Source of the DNA: Tethya wilhelma
Taxonomy: Eukaryota > Porifera > Demospongiae > Tethyida > Tethyidae
Length of the DNA: 64,000 nt
Direction: 5' to 3'
Assembly: GCA_964030475.1 (NCBI GenBank)
Contig: CAXIPT010000006.1
Coordinates: 405,231-469,230 of the forward strand
Both the position numbers and the translations under genes were made by a program. Shown one piece after another: positions 53,457-64,000 of this stretch. The notes below the pieces were generated by a model. That model saw only the letters and a list, made by a program, of their open reading frames with translations. It was not told the origin of the DNA and did no database searches. Within the stretch, counting starts at the first letter, position 1. The number at the start of each line of letters is the position of its first letter.

Positions 53457-55374
53457 GTACATACCAATTTTTATGTGTGTGTGTGACCACCTACTTGTCA
53501 AGCTGATGGTGGTGATGGTAGTCATTGTTGGTGGCTGTAGTTGGCAGTCGTGGTTCAGCACTTCCCTCTCTGTGTGCTGCTCTATGGAGGGGTCCTAATG
53601 GTGGTGGGCATTAATTAGAATCACACACGATCAGACAGGCATATACATACTGTGGATAAAGTCAACTCACTCTGGATAGAAGCTGATGATTCCTTCACTA
53701 ACTTTGATCTACTGGCATCTTTAGCAGAAGCACTGACAGAATGACTGCGCAAAAAGAAAGTTAAAATGTCACGATAAAAAAGCTTGACATAGGTTGATAC
53801 TTTTGGCTTTCTTCATGTGCACCAAAATAAAATATCAACTGATGCATCTACATGTATACTGTATGTACACTACTAGCCTTGTCAACAAGACTTTCAGCAC
53901 TTTATTTGTACTGTTTGCTCAATGCATGTATAATATGTAATTGTAAGAGATGACGGACAGTGATTGTCACTAGGCCTTGATAGATTATGCTCAAGACTCT
54001 GCCTATTTTACTTTTCTTTTATGCTCAAAGAATGGCCCAATTATGTTCCCAAATCTGCCTATTATGCTTCTCAAGTTGTCCATTATGCTTATTACTACCA
54101 AATACCTACCAACATGCAACATGCAACATACGATACGACATACGACATGCGACATGCGACATGCGACATGCGACATTCGACAAACGATATTAGGCCTTGA
54201 TGGATTATGCTCAAGACTCTGCCCGTTTTTCTTTCTTTATGCTCAAAGAATGGCCCAATTATGTTCCAAAATCTGCCTATTATGCTTCTCAAGTTGTCTA
54301 TTATGCTTATTACTACCAAATACCTACCAACATGCAACATGCGACATGCGACATGCGACATGCAACATACGACATGCGACATGCGACATGCGACATTTGA
54401 CATACGATATTAGGCCTTGATGGATTATGCTCAAGACTCTGCCTTTTCTTTCTTTATGCTCAAAGAATGGCCCAATTATGTTCCAAAATCTGCCTATTAT
54501 GCTTGTCTATTATGCTAATTACTACCAAAATTAATAATATATACGTCGCAGAAATTATCGATTTTTAATGAACAGAAGCATGAACAAATTGAAAGACCAT
54601 TATGACAGTTATGTGTTTCTGTAGTTATACTAGTTAATTCACATTTTGTGAGTTAACTAACTTGCTTCATCAAAAAAACACTAAAGAATGTGTAACAGAC
54701 AATACAGGTGACTGATGAAACAGTCGGAGACTATATACCGTGGCAGCTAGAGCATTCACCCCAGTTAGGTGCTGTTATTCCAACAAAATACCAGCCTATT
54801 ATGCTGGGATGGTCACAAAATTCAGCCTATTATGTTAGCATAATTCTTGACGCTCAAGAGTACCTATTATGCTAGAAATTACGCTGGCATAATCTATCAA
54901 GGCCTAATTGTCACACTAAATATACCTTGCCCCTCCTCCAGTTAGCTTTGATCTCAAATCATGTAATGACCTCGACTTCTTCTTTGTCCTGCAAGGATAG
55001 AACCCCATGAGTGAATATATTGAATTTAATATTTTGTATACTGATATGCAGCTACCGTAGATTGGAAAATTTTTGCTGTTACAAAACTTCACAAAGTGCA
55101 CAAGTGGTAAAGATTAAACGTGGCAAAAATATAAATTTGCATGGCAATCTTTACCGAATCAGTCAAAGTGGCGAAAATTAAGTACGCAAAGGTGAAAATT
55201 TATAGCAGCGAAAATTTCCTACTCTATGGTATATAGTTTTATTGCAATTATAAACATACCCCTCTACATTGCCAGACCAATTGAGTCCGGGCATACCCTC
55301 TAGTTCTGTACGGTAGAACTTGTGTTGACTGATCATCATACGGAGAACATACTGGGCGGAGTTACTGCTTCTCT

Positions 55375-55432
<58 letters not shown>

Positions 55433-57144
55433 TAGGGTATGGAAAGAAGTTATACATTTATTGTAAATACAGAAAAGTCGGTCTGTATTTTTAAATTTAT
55501 TTTCTACTAGATGGATATAATTATAGCTACATACAATTTATTCTTAATACCGAGATTTTTTTATAATTTTATACAGTACGTACATTTTATGTTTGATTAA
55601 TTGCTTACTGTTTTGAAGTAAACTGTTTCTCCTGGTGTCTCAATACCAAAGTTCTTATCCCTTACCTTCATTCTGAAGATATCTGGCCACCTGGAATAGT
55701 CAACACAATATAATATTAGTAAGTTGAACTACATGAATTAACATGTAAAGCTAAGGTATAAAATTACATGCATACAATCGTTGTATGATATGAAGAGCTA
55801 TACTAGACGTACGTACATGTATGTACATCTCAACATAGGAAGGCTGTAAGAAGTTGAGACTTTCACCATCGCAATCAGCTAAGAGAGATCTTTAAATGGT
55901 ATGGTTTAATTCAAGGATTCAAAAATTTGTCAAAAATTGTTCAAAACCATGAACCTTGGAACCATGGCCTTTGGTAGAGTGCGATTTTATCCCCAGAAAA
56001 TGGAGATATTTTAATTCTTTGAGTAAATGAATGATCTCATTGAGCTGATCACAATGGTGGAAGTCCCAGCTTCTTATGACCTTTCTAGAGCAAGATACAT
56101 GTATGCCAAGAAGAACAGAAAAATTTCTTGAATTCTCATCAGTGAATACACACTTACTTGAAGTAGATGTTTGGTTGTCCATTTGAATGTTTCACAAACA
56201 CACCAATGAAACAAGCCCCGATCCAAATGGTACTGCCGTGAACATCCTGTGTGTGTGTGTGTGTGATCTTATTCTGTGGATTCTCTTGAAAATAATATTA
56301 ATACATTTTTAAATTTCTTAGAAATTTATGCGAAAGATCAAGAGTATCCTACGAATGCATCTATTCAAGTGTCTGTGGCTTACCAAGGCCTGGTAGGTCT
56401 CGTGGCCATACTCTGGTAGTTGCTGAGCCAACTTGATGTACATCAGCTCAGCTGCTGCAGGGGACATTGATCTGAGGGGAAATTCATAAGAAGAGATTAA
56501 TTAAGGGAATAGGGAGAGGGGGGGTGGATTGAGGATCTTGAAGAAGTGCATGTATGAACATTGATAATTCTAGACATATTGTCTGCCTCACCAACTTACC
56601 TGTGCTTTTGATGTAACTTGGATGCCTGGATTAAAAAAGAATCCGATATCAAAAGTATAAATATTGCTTGATGCCACTAAGCTATACCATAGAAGGGAAA
56701 ACTGAGGGAAAAGTGCAACTTACTCTTTCTGTGAGAGATTGTATGACTGATGGTGGTCCTATGTGCTAAGGAGGGAGAGAGAAAGGCAAATATTTTCACA
56801 AACTGCACAACATCATGGTACACAACACAAGCTGTAGTTTATTGTTTGAGAGAGACTTACAGGTGGTAGAAAGATGTAGTCACTTAAAAATTCATCTGTA
56901 TGCTTCTCTTCATCATAATCACCAAATTCAGCTGAAAAAACAACCAAACAAAAATACTAGGTAAGAGGTCGTCACGTTACAATGTTGGCCATCTGGTAAA
57001 CGGTCGTCAAAATTATAAATACGGGGAGGAAGGGGTTAACTTTACCTTGTAGTGCATAGGAAGCTAGCTTGACTGCAAAGTCATTAGAACATTGTAAGTC
57101 ACCGTTTAAGATTAGATGTTTTAACTGAAGGAAGTAGAGATATC

Positions 57145-57198
<54 letters not shown>

Positions 57199-57418
57199 TT
57201 CATCTCAAACACAACACACACACTGATACAACTAACCTTGTGATCTCAAACTGAAGCTTGGTAACGGTTGTCACGTAATATTGAACTCTGAACCTCAACT
57301 CCGCATCCCTAGCTCCCTGACTGCCATACTTCTCCAACTGCTTCCTAAGAGGTTTATCTTTGTCAACCCAGCGATTCTGATCATACTTTGTCTGATAGAG
57401 AAGACCAAAGTAGTTGAT
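47314..57418 (-). CDS. FERM-PTP non-receptor tyrosine phosphatase, PTPN14/PTPN21-like (5' partial)
   Basis: Twenty-six minus-strand exons from 57237-57418 to 47314-47442 (others: 57046-57145, 56861-56931, 56724-56765, 56600-56625, 56384-56471, 56158-56246, 55609-55690, 55260-55372, 54926-54988, 53671-53744, 53495-53594, 53130-53351, 52901-52980, 52590-52769, 52305-52397, 51837-51949, 51625-51699, 51435-51509, 51176-51247, 48902-49030, 48531-48614, 48297-48380, 48145-48220, 47697-47833). The FERM part shows [18 protein letters not shown] and [11 protein letters not shown] polar linker of about 300 residues follows with no PDZ, then the [32 protein letters not shown], and the P-loop [10 protein letters not shown] with catalytic Cys. 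The end RARLI fits PTPN14/21. FERM residues before YFGL were not found. Exon 57046-57145 has a frame error at a T6 run (57119-57124). Confidence 0.85.
47445..47514. repeat. (AG)n microsatellite at acceptor of last phosphatase exon
   Basis: On the minus strand a (CT)n tract leads into CCAG before the exon starting at 47442. Confidence 0.85.
49370..49690. repeat. Tandem 'cactaaatttttcctatag' units and a TATACTG run
   Basis: Four to five units of roughly 50-60 bp share 'cactaaattt(t/c)tcctatag'. They are followed by repeats of TATACTG up to the 60-N gap at 49692-49751. Intronic to the phosphatase. Confidence 0.7.
49692..49751. other. Assembly gap (60 N)
   Basis: Separates tandem-repeat intron sequence on the left from a (CT)n tract and a NIDO exon 8 copy on the right. 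The two sides do not belong together by homology. Confidence 0.95.
49798..50064 (+). pseudogene. Copy of NIDO exon 8 inside the phosphatase gene
   Basis: Near-identical to exon 8 of NIDO paralogue 2 (43543-43809), 267 nt, open, with both splice sites and the same (CT)n tract in front. The following intron (50065 to about 50520) also matches 43810 to about 44160. It is on the opposite strand to the surrounding phosphatase. Either a recent duplication or a misplaced contig. Confidence 0.85.
50646..50774 (-). other. Second copy of a phosphatase catalytic exon
   Basis: Encodes the same 43 residues as 48902-49030 (VAQGPLEHT through FWQMVWEHG), with the same splice sites and about 400 bp of matching intron to its right (50775-51060 against 49031-49330). 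Including both copies would duplicate part of the PTP fold, so only one can be in a normal transcript. The two flank the NIDO exon 8 copy. Confidence 0.85.
52010..52235. mobile_element. Palindromic 'tatagcgggtaaattt' element
   Basis: 'tatagcgggtaaatttggcg' at the left and an inverted, worn end near 'agcctgccaaaattagccac' at the right. Same family as 23690-23815. In a phosphatase intron. Confidence 0.65.
53353..53449. repeat. (AG)n microsatellite at a phosphatase acceptor
   Basis: On the minus strand a pyrimidine tract ending in CTCTAG before the exon that starts at 53351. Confidence 0.85.
53971..54906. mobile_element. hAT-like element with internal tandem units and heptamer runs
   Basis: Ends 'taggccttgatagattatgc' and 'aatctatcaaggccta' are inverted, flanked by 8-bp direct repeats ATTGTCAC (53963-53970 and 54907-54914); an 8-bp duplication is the hAT signature. 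Inside, three tandem units of about 220 bp begin 'taggccttgatRgattatgc' at 53971, 54192 and 54412, the first two ending in arrays of an ACATGCG heptamer. 936 bp, no transposase. In the phosphatase intron between exons 53671-53744 and 54926-54988. Confidence 0.88.
55050..55236. mobile_element. Palindromic 'accgtagattggaaaat' element
   Basis: 'cgtagattggaaaatttttg' at the left and 'cgaaaatttcctactctatgg' at the right are inverted counterparts. Related sequence occurs near 43915-44000 and 50170-50320. Confidence 0.6.
55373..55428. repeat. (AG)n microsatellite at a phosphatase acceptor
   Basis: Minus-strand (CT)n immediately before the exon starting at 55372. Confidence 0.85.
57146..57195. repeat. 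(GA)n microsatellite at a phosphatase acceptor
   Basis: Minus-strand (CT)n leading into CCAG before the exon that starts at 57145. Confidence 0.85.
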
Positions 57419-57564
57419 CTGGATGTTTGAGAGCGAGTGTGTGGAAAGGGTAAACATGTATGAAAAGTGAAAAAAAAAAACTCTTGGAAAACCTTTTGCC
57501 AGGAAATTACTAAAGAACTCAAAAGATCGATCTTTTGACAGAAGACTATTGATTGTAGATGTAG

Positions 57565-57642
<78 letters not shown>

Positions 57643-58560
57643 ATGTTCAATATTAAACAATTGCCAATTAATCAAACACCTTACAAGCTAGTGAGGACAC
57701 AAAAAGAAAACCACCTATGATACCCTTCACACAATAACATGCCATCACAAGTGAACATACACATCTACAAATATATGCATGTTGACACCTTCACAATATA
57801 CACACATGTTGTACATGTACGCAGGTCAAATGCTTTATAAGCCCACAGCGAGGCTGTGCCAGTATCTCTCCACACACAAGGACAATGTGTTGCATGATCT
57901 AGTGGTACAAGCATGGACCAACAATGGTGATTAACTTGGTGTGAACTTTTAGAGCTCATCTTTCAATTTGGCAGCCACCTAAGACTGGCTACCTGGCTTG
58001 GACTGAGGTTTAGTTGACTGCACTGTATTATACATACATGTGCAAATTATATAACTTTTAACTTAGTAACTACAAAGCAGAGTTCAATACATGTACATAT
58101 ACATACCCATCTCTCAAAGCTAGTCTTTGGCTATGTAGCTACTTCATTGGTGGTTAATAATGACATGCTGTGGATAACTGGGAACATGAATAAAACATTA
58201 TCCAATTACTTATTAACATTCAAGAATATCTATACTCTAAGTTTGAAATGAAATGGAATGATCGTCGCCCTGGCTTAGCTGCATGGCTTGGATTGAAGCG
58301 ATCTTTATAACAATTATCATGGTAATCGTTATTCATTTGCGACTTCTTAACTTACAATAATTTCAACAGTCGGATCCTATGTAAAATAATATTATTATAT
58401 TATTTTACAGGGATAAGAATTAATAAACTCCTGATAAGTGGTATAAAATGGTCTGAGGGTGCATGTCGTGCAGCTAAGCTAAGCCAGGGTGATGATCCAA
58501 ATGGATTAGCAGAGTCTTGCCAAACTCTTGAAAGGAGCTAATTTCCTTTGAAGGGAACTT

Positions 58561-58610
<50 letters not shown>

Positions 58611-58667
58611 TAATCTCATAGAAGGTAACGTAAATCTTCAATCTTTTGTCATTCAGTATATTGTGTT

Positions 58668-58753
<86 letters not shown>

Positions 58754-58867
58754 TGAGAGCTCTAGTCATCCTCACTGACTTGTAACCTGAGATTGCAAGT
58801 TACCTGTGAGAAGGACGTAGGTGTATTAGACCAACTGATTTGTACCAATTTGTACCACAAAACAATC

Positions 58868-59650
58868 ATTAGCACACAATCACAGAACACATGAAGTGAA
58901 CGGTTCCTAAACACATTAAAACTTAACATGCTGCAAACTACAGACACAATGGGTAACATCATTATTGCACAATGCTATCGAGTCAAATGAACACGTCCGT
59001 GTATGAACATGTCTTCGTGTATAAATGCAGCCCTATGCTTGTAGTAGGTAAATACATGTAGATTGAGAACACAGTGAATGGTTCCTAAACACATCAAAAA
59101 TCTAACATACTGCAAACTACGGTACACACAGTGGTTATTGCACAATGTCATTGAGTCAAATGAACATGCCCATGAGTGTATAAATGCACCTGTTCACTTG
59201 TAGTAGGTAATCACTAGCCTCTAGAGGCGGATATACATGATGTATGACAGCCATGTGTAATGCTGAGCTGGCATTTTTAGTGTATGTGATCTACTGTATT
59301 CAATACAGTACTTTTTGCTTATAAATATGGACATGCACGTGTATGGCCAGCAATAATTATCAATGTGCCAGCTCAGCATGATACAGTTTGCACCAACACT
59401 AGGATCAATCACGTGTGGTAAAAAATGCCAGTTCAGCATGACTCACTGCTGTGGTACCACCTCAGACTAGGTAATCCAATCACACACAGATTGAGAGCTA
59501 GCACAGTTTCTAAACACATTAAAACCACACACTGTAAACTACACACACTGAACATGTACTGCACATGTTATTCAGTGGAATAGACATGTCCACATGCCCA
59601 CTTTGGCACATAATCACAGACAGAGAAGACAGTCCGTTCAGTGAACAGTT
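58868..59650. repeat. Three diverged repeat units of about 170-190 bp
   Basis: 'ggttcctaaacacat', 'ctgcaaactac', 'attgcacaatg' and 'gagtcaaatgaacatg' recur in order at about 58868, 59068 and 59490 (the last partial). Non-coding. Confidence 0.7.
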
Positions 59651-59739
59651 CCTTAAATATTACATTTTCTGTGATTTGAGGGATGTCAAAATTAGATGAC
59701 AATGTTGTTGAATACACCCTTTCTGGTCAAAATTAGACC

Positions 59740-59785
59740 AGGAGTTTATGAGGGCGGGCCTACAGGTCTCATTAACTCCTGGAGA
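59740..59785. repeat. Short hairpin
   Basis: 'ccaggagtttatgag' pairs with 'ctcattaactcctgg' (14 of 15), with a GC-rich loop of about 15 bases. Function not apparent. Confidence 0.65.
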
Positions 59786-59879
59786 CACAAAAGCAGAACC
59801 AAAAACAAGTGTAGTGTATTGTTCTGAGAATTATTGCAGGCTAGATTTTTTTGGAGAAGCATTAATACACTTGTTCATT

Positions 59880-60190
59880 GTAACATTGTACTGGGTGTGT
59901 TTTTATGTCTAATCAGACATTTATTTTCATTCTAGCTGCATCATTTGTGGTTTTAAAAGACACAATGTCATGTTTTCAACCACACATACTGTATGTAAGA
60001 AAGGTTTCCCCTTGAGATGGAAGGATCTAACATACACAAGTACTTAGAGGAATTAAACCATTGTACCTGGTGTGTTTTTATGTTTTTATCAGACATCCAT
60101 TTCTATTTTGATTCTAGCTGCATCACTTGTGGTTTTAAAAGACACATGTTTGCAACCACACACATGCAAGAAAGGCTTCCTCTCTAGAAT
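59880..60190. repeat. Two-unit tandem duplication of about 180 bp
   Basis: 'ggtgtgtttttatgt', 'attctagctgcatca' and 'tgtggttttaaaagacaca' occur in the same order in both units. Non-coding. Confidence 0.7.
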
Positions 60191-60539
60191 CAGGAATTTC
60201 CATATTTCCTTCCTCTCCGACCCTCAAGGGTTCCTCAAAGAAGGGAGAAGCTGAGCTATAGCTGTCTTGTCTGAGGACAGAGATGACTGGCTAGGTAGGC
60301 TTTAGGAAGAAGCAAACTAAATGGTTTCTGGTTAGTAGTCTAGCATTTTTGCTGCTGGCTTCTTTGTGAACTTGAGTCTGGCGACTGATGCAACAGATTC
60401 AATAAAATGATTTCAAAAAGCTACCCTCTAGTAAATTCAATCTTTGTACTGTGTATGCATTTAGTTTGATTATACATCACTTGATCGTAGGAATCGCTTG
60501 TGTACTGATGATACTGCACACACATACACGCACACACAT

Positions 60540-60581
<42 letters not shown>

Positions 60582-61193
60582 ACACAACCAGAAACGAATA
60601 AAATTTTGAGAATTATCAATTAATGGAAACAAACAAATTGATCATCCTATAAACCACAGCCAGCAACAATATGTACAATTATATACAACTATCATTAAAA
60701 TTATAAGTGAAACTGCAAAAAATTATAACTTTAAGTCACAATTTAATGCATTAGTGGACAAGCTATAAAGTATTAGTTCAATGGTGACACAATGCTGTCA
60801 AGGACATTTGAGGAACTGTATAAGGGATTAAACTACTGTAGTTACAGCTTAGTGTGTTTATGTATGTGACAGTGATATAGTGCTACATTGAGACCAGGTC
60901 ACCTGTATAAGGGATTGGACTGGCCACTGTAGCTAGCAAACCAGTGAGTCACTGCCAAAGGCAGGAAGATGTGAGGTTCTAAACCCACTCACACTGATTC
61001 TTAAGGTCACATATGGTCGTGATGACACACAGACATTGTCAGTCATATGTTGCAATGTCAACAACCACCAAAGATGTGGGTGGTATGTATATACGCACAT
61101 CATGTTGTGTATACACATATGGCGGATGGCCTGCTTACGTTGTGAGTGTATGTAGCTGTATGTGGGAATCAGAATGTGTGGCTAGCTACGTAC

Positions 61194-61228
<35 letters not shown>

Positions 61229-62339
61229 GCGCATATGGATTGTGGGCAGAAGACAGTCTTAATTTGGTATCTATATACATTATATAATCCACCCTTCTCA
61301 TATCATAATAATTATGCAAATGAAACATTTGAATTCACAAAGACGTATCCAGGAGGAGAGAGAGCTGAATAGGGACTAATTTTGACAAGTCTCTGTGAAG
61401 ATTGATAAAAAAACTGAGTACATAACACATCATTTTAAAGCTCCGTTCACACTCATCACAATGGTACAACTCCCAGCTTTGTACAACCATCCTAGACCGA
61501 ACCACTTGAGTTCAAAATGTCCCCCAAATTTGGTGTGTGCCTTCATATATAGCTACATGTAGAAGATATTGGTAGTTGAATTGAGTGCCAAATGAACGCA
61601 TTTAATGAAGAATACAAGTAATGGCTCTCATTACAAGCTCAATGCTATAAAGGCAAAAATAAAATGCCTTTTTTCTCTCTCAATGTCTTAAACTTCAACA
61701 AATGTTAAAGTTTAATTGATCGTCTGAAAACACAGCAAAATCTTCACCCAAAACTTTTACCTACACCCTATTATTACATCCGAACACCTTCCAATCAAAG
61801 AGCATTACCTCAATCACAATTTGGCAGACCCAGTACGACCTATGACCTTGCTAATTGATGGTTGCCACGGCAATGCTATGGCGACTGGATCTGTGTACAT
61901 GTAACAATTTTGGCCAATGGCAAAGTTTTAAGAGTTGGAAAGTTTCAATTCTCACACCTTTTGCTAAAAGGAGTCGGGTCAAACTTCTTGACGGTAGTTT
62001 TTCTAACTTCCAAATTCTGTTCAGTTCACATGTTCCACACATGTAGCTGTTCATTCACTGCCGAACATGTACATGTGTATAATTGACTCACACCCCGAGA
62101 TAATGAGGGTTAATTGGAGAGAACAAAGTGGTACTGTTTCTTGGAAGAGAAGACTTTGAACTTGTCAATAATTGATGGAACCAACAGAGCATTAGTCTAT
62201 CTAGCTACATGTAGACCCATTTTTTTTACCCCTGATCTACAACCCTTCCATCCTCTTCAATTAACCCTCATTATCTTGGGGGTATGTATCAATTATACAC
62301 ATGTATGTACACATGTTCGGCAATGAGACAAGTTTGTCA

Positions 62340-62660
62340 AACTACAGTAGACCCTTCTTCTACCCCTGACATGTGTGAGGGGTCGTAGATGAAGGGTAGG
62401 GGGAAAAGTGTCTAGCTTGATGGAACTGACAGAGTATTAAAACTGAAAAACACACAGTAAGTAAAATTGGAAGCACACACAGTATGTACGATCATGTACG
62501 AAGATTTAGGCAAGCCAGATAAACACTGAAGGGGTATTATACTGTATGTATGTACTGTAGAACAGTGGGAGAAAAGGGTCCAGCTTGATCCATAGACAAA
62601 CAAGAGTATGAAAGCTGGAAGCACACAAACACAGGTAGTGCTATCATCTAGAGAGATCTA
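62340..62660. repeat. Two-unit diverged tandem duplication
   Basis: 'agcttgat', 'agagtat', 'ggaagcacaca' and 'caggcaaatcaacac' or close variants recur about 170 bases apart. Non-coding. Confidence 0.55.
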
Positions 62661-63094
62661 CAGGTCAGGCAAATCAACACTAAAAATGTACGTATCACAT
62701 TTCAGTTGTACTCTGTGAACTTTCTACTAATCAGAGCCACATGCACACACTATCATCACATGTCACACATACTTCTTCAATGAACTTTGTACCCTCTCTA
62801 TTTAATCAAACCGTACAAGTTTCAGGAAATTTTTCCAGTCCCTCTCTCTAGCTACAACACATGCTGAATGTAGAGGAACAAATCAAATTTGTTAGTTTGA
62901 AGCATAATAGTTGTACGTCGTACAGTATTTTATTGAAAAAATACAAAGACACTTACTTACACACCCAGTGTAAATGGAATTTGGTTGCCATGGTTACACA
63001 AAACATAGACTAAACATATGCACGAGTGTACAGACTTTTAGAGAGAGAGATCAAGCAGTTCAATGGCTGCACATGTTTGTACACACACAGAAAC

Positions 63095-63740
63095 ACACAC
63101 AGTCTCTAGAAAAAGATAGGTGATATCACTCTGCTATACGAAACTTCAGACCAGGATGTCAAATTTACGGTGCATTCACGTATCAAATGAAAATATGTAA
63201 AGTGGAACTATCAAGATCGAGACATTGCCCAGCTCCTAATCTCCGTTAAACTGTTCACTTGTACACATACTCAGTCTAAAAAAGATAGCTAGGTGATACT
63301 ATTCTGTTATACGAAACTTTAGGCCAGGGTGTCAGTGTATATCAGCATGCAACAAAATAGAGTGGAGATAATAAGAGACACAACTTAGCTCATAAGAAAA
63401 GAGAGTTGATATCACTCCGCTGTACGAAACTTAATTTAGGCGAGGGTGTTAAATTCACAGCGTACCATTGATCAATGAAATAGAGTGGAGCTATCAAGAG
63501 ACACGGCTTAGTATAAAATTGCTGTTAATAAAATCTCCCTTAAACTGATCACTTACATGTACACACACTCAGTCCCTAGAAAAGATAGCTGATACTACTC
63601 TGCCATACGAAACTTCAGAACAAGGTGTTAAATTCCCACCTGACATTGTATCATCGAGGAAATAGAGTGGAGCTATCAAGAGATATATATCACTTGTACT
63701 ATAAAATTGCTATTAATCTCCTTTAAACTGTCTCAGTAAT
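63095..63740. repeat. Four-unit diverged tandem repeat
   Basis: 'aaaagatag', 'atactactctgccatacgaaactt', 'tgtcaaattt' and 'gtggagctatcaagag' (or near forms) repeat with a period of about 150-175 bp, four times. Non-coding. Confidence 0.75.
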
Positions 63741-64000
63741 GGGTGTCTCATATTTCATTCAAATGGATACCATTGCACAATGAAGGGTATTGCCTACAAT
63801 CATAATTATATAACTGACATAACAATTATTGTAGTTAATGAGGGTACTGGTATACTGTAGGTCCAATGTAATGTAATCCAGTTTGCATAATTTCTGGGAG
63901 ATTGTGAAATCTTAACTTCCAAAGCAACTTGTAACCCATGGATCATTCCTATCTCTATTAACAATGTCCTGCCACCCTCTGGTGGACTAGAATTAAGAGT

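Larger units (their letters stand above)
57419..64000. other. Probable 5' intron or upstream region of the phosphatase
   Basis: No exon could be supported. A 21-nt open segment (about 58360-58380, minus, DPTVEII) has splice-like borders but is too short to call. The region is made of microsatellites (57567-57639 GT, 58560-58606 CA, 58665-58750 GT then AG, 60545-60575 CA) and short tandem duplications listed separately. The missing FERM N-terminal residues should lie upstream, here or beyond the window. Confidence 0.5.

Noticed and set aside
54110..54410. Possible CRISPR-like array
   Set aside because: The heptamer runs have no spacers and lie inside a transposon in a eukaryotic intron.
58360..58380. 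Micro-exon DPTVEII for the phosphatase N-terminus
   Set aside because: It has splice-like borders but is too short, and does not supply the residues expected before YFGL.
61850..62055. Overlapping ORFs on both strands
   Set aside because: No domain-like composition, no splice sites and no homology to neighbouring genes.

Overview
This is a eukaryotic, AT-rich, intron-rich window with many microsatellites and small terminal-inverted-repeat elements. Genes have short exons and compact introns with GT..AG borders. The mix of families (death domain with coiled coil and SH3; NIDO-AMOP-VWD-EGF secreted proteins; a FERM-PTP of the PTPN14/21 type; a glutathionyl-hydroquinone reductase) points to an early-branching animal. 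I favour a demosponge such as Amphimedon, but that is inference. Gene models come from reading splice sites, reading frame and paralogue-to-paralogue comparison by eye.

Region 1 (about 0.5-21.4 kb) holds five copies (A-E) of a family combining a Lys-Pro-repeat N-terminal domain, a death domain, a coiled coil and, in copy B, an SH3 domain. They form two head-to-head inverted pairs, A(-)/B(+) and C(-)/E(+), with a short fifth copy D. B is clean in every exon present. A has a 240-bp transposon in exon 1, E has a frameshift and is cut off at a single N, C is joined at a single N to an unrelated membrane-protein ORF, and D is a stub. The death-domain exon is 261 nt in every copy. Between C and E lie about 5 kb of repeats.

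Region 2 (17.7-25.4 kb, with debris at 36.3-37.3 kb) contains broken pieces of a glutathionyl-hydroquinone reductase gene. There are two N-terminal halves on the minus strand and one C-terminal half on the plus strand carrying an in-frame TAG.

Region 3 (25.8-46.4 kb) holds two divergent paralogues encoding secreted NIDO / IPT-like / AMOP / VWD / EGF proteins. Each has 14 exons with matching borders. The minus-strand copy sums to exactly 3552 nt, open throughout; the plus-strand copy is one base too long, traceable to a T6 run. The 5 kb between them carries gene debris and repeats.

Region 4 (47.3-57.4 kb, minus) is a FERM-PTP non-receptor tyrosine phosphatase of the PTPN14/PTPN21 type, 26 exons, with its 5' end outside what I can read. 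One catalytic-domain exon is duplicated around a pasted copy of NIDO exon 8, and one FERM exon has a homopolymer frameshift. The rest (57.4-64 kb) is probably 5' intron or upstream DNA made of short tandem duplications.

No single gene system spans the window. The most unusual points are the head-to-head paralogue pairs, the undescribed N-terminal domain of the death-domain family, the reductase remnants, and the evidence that single N bases mark assembly joins.
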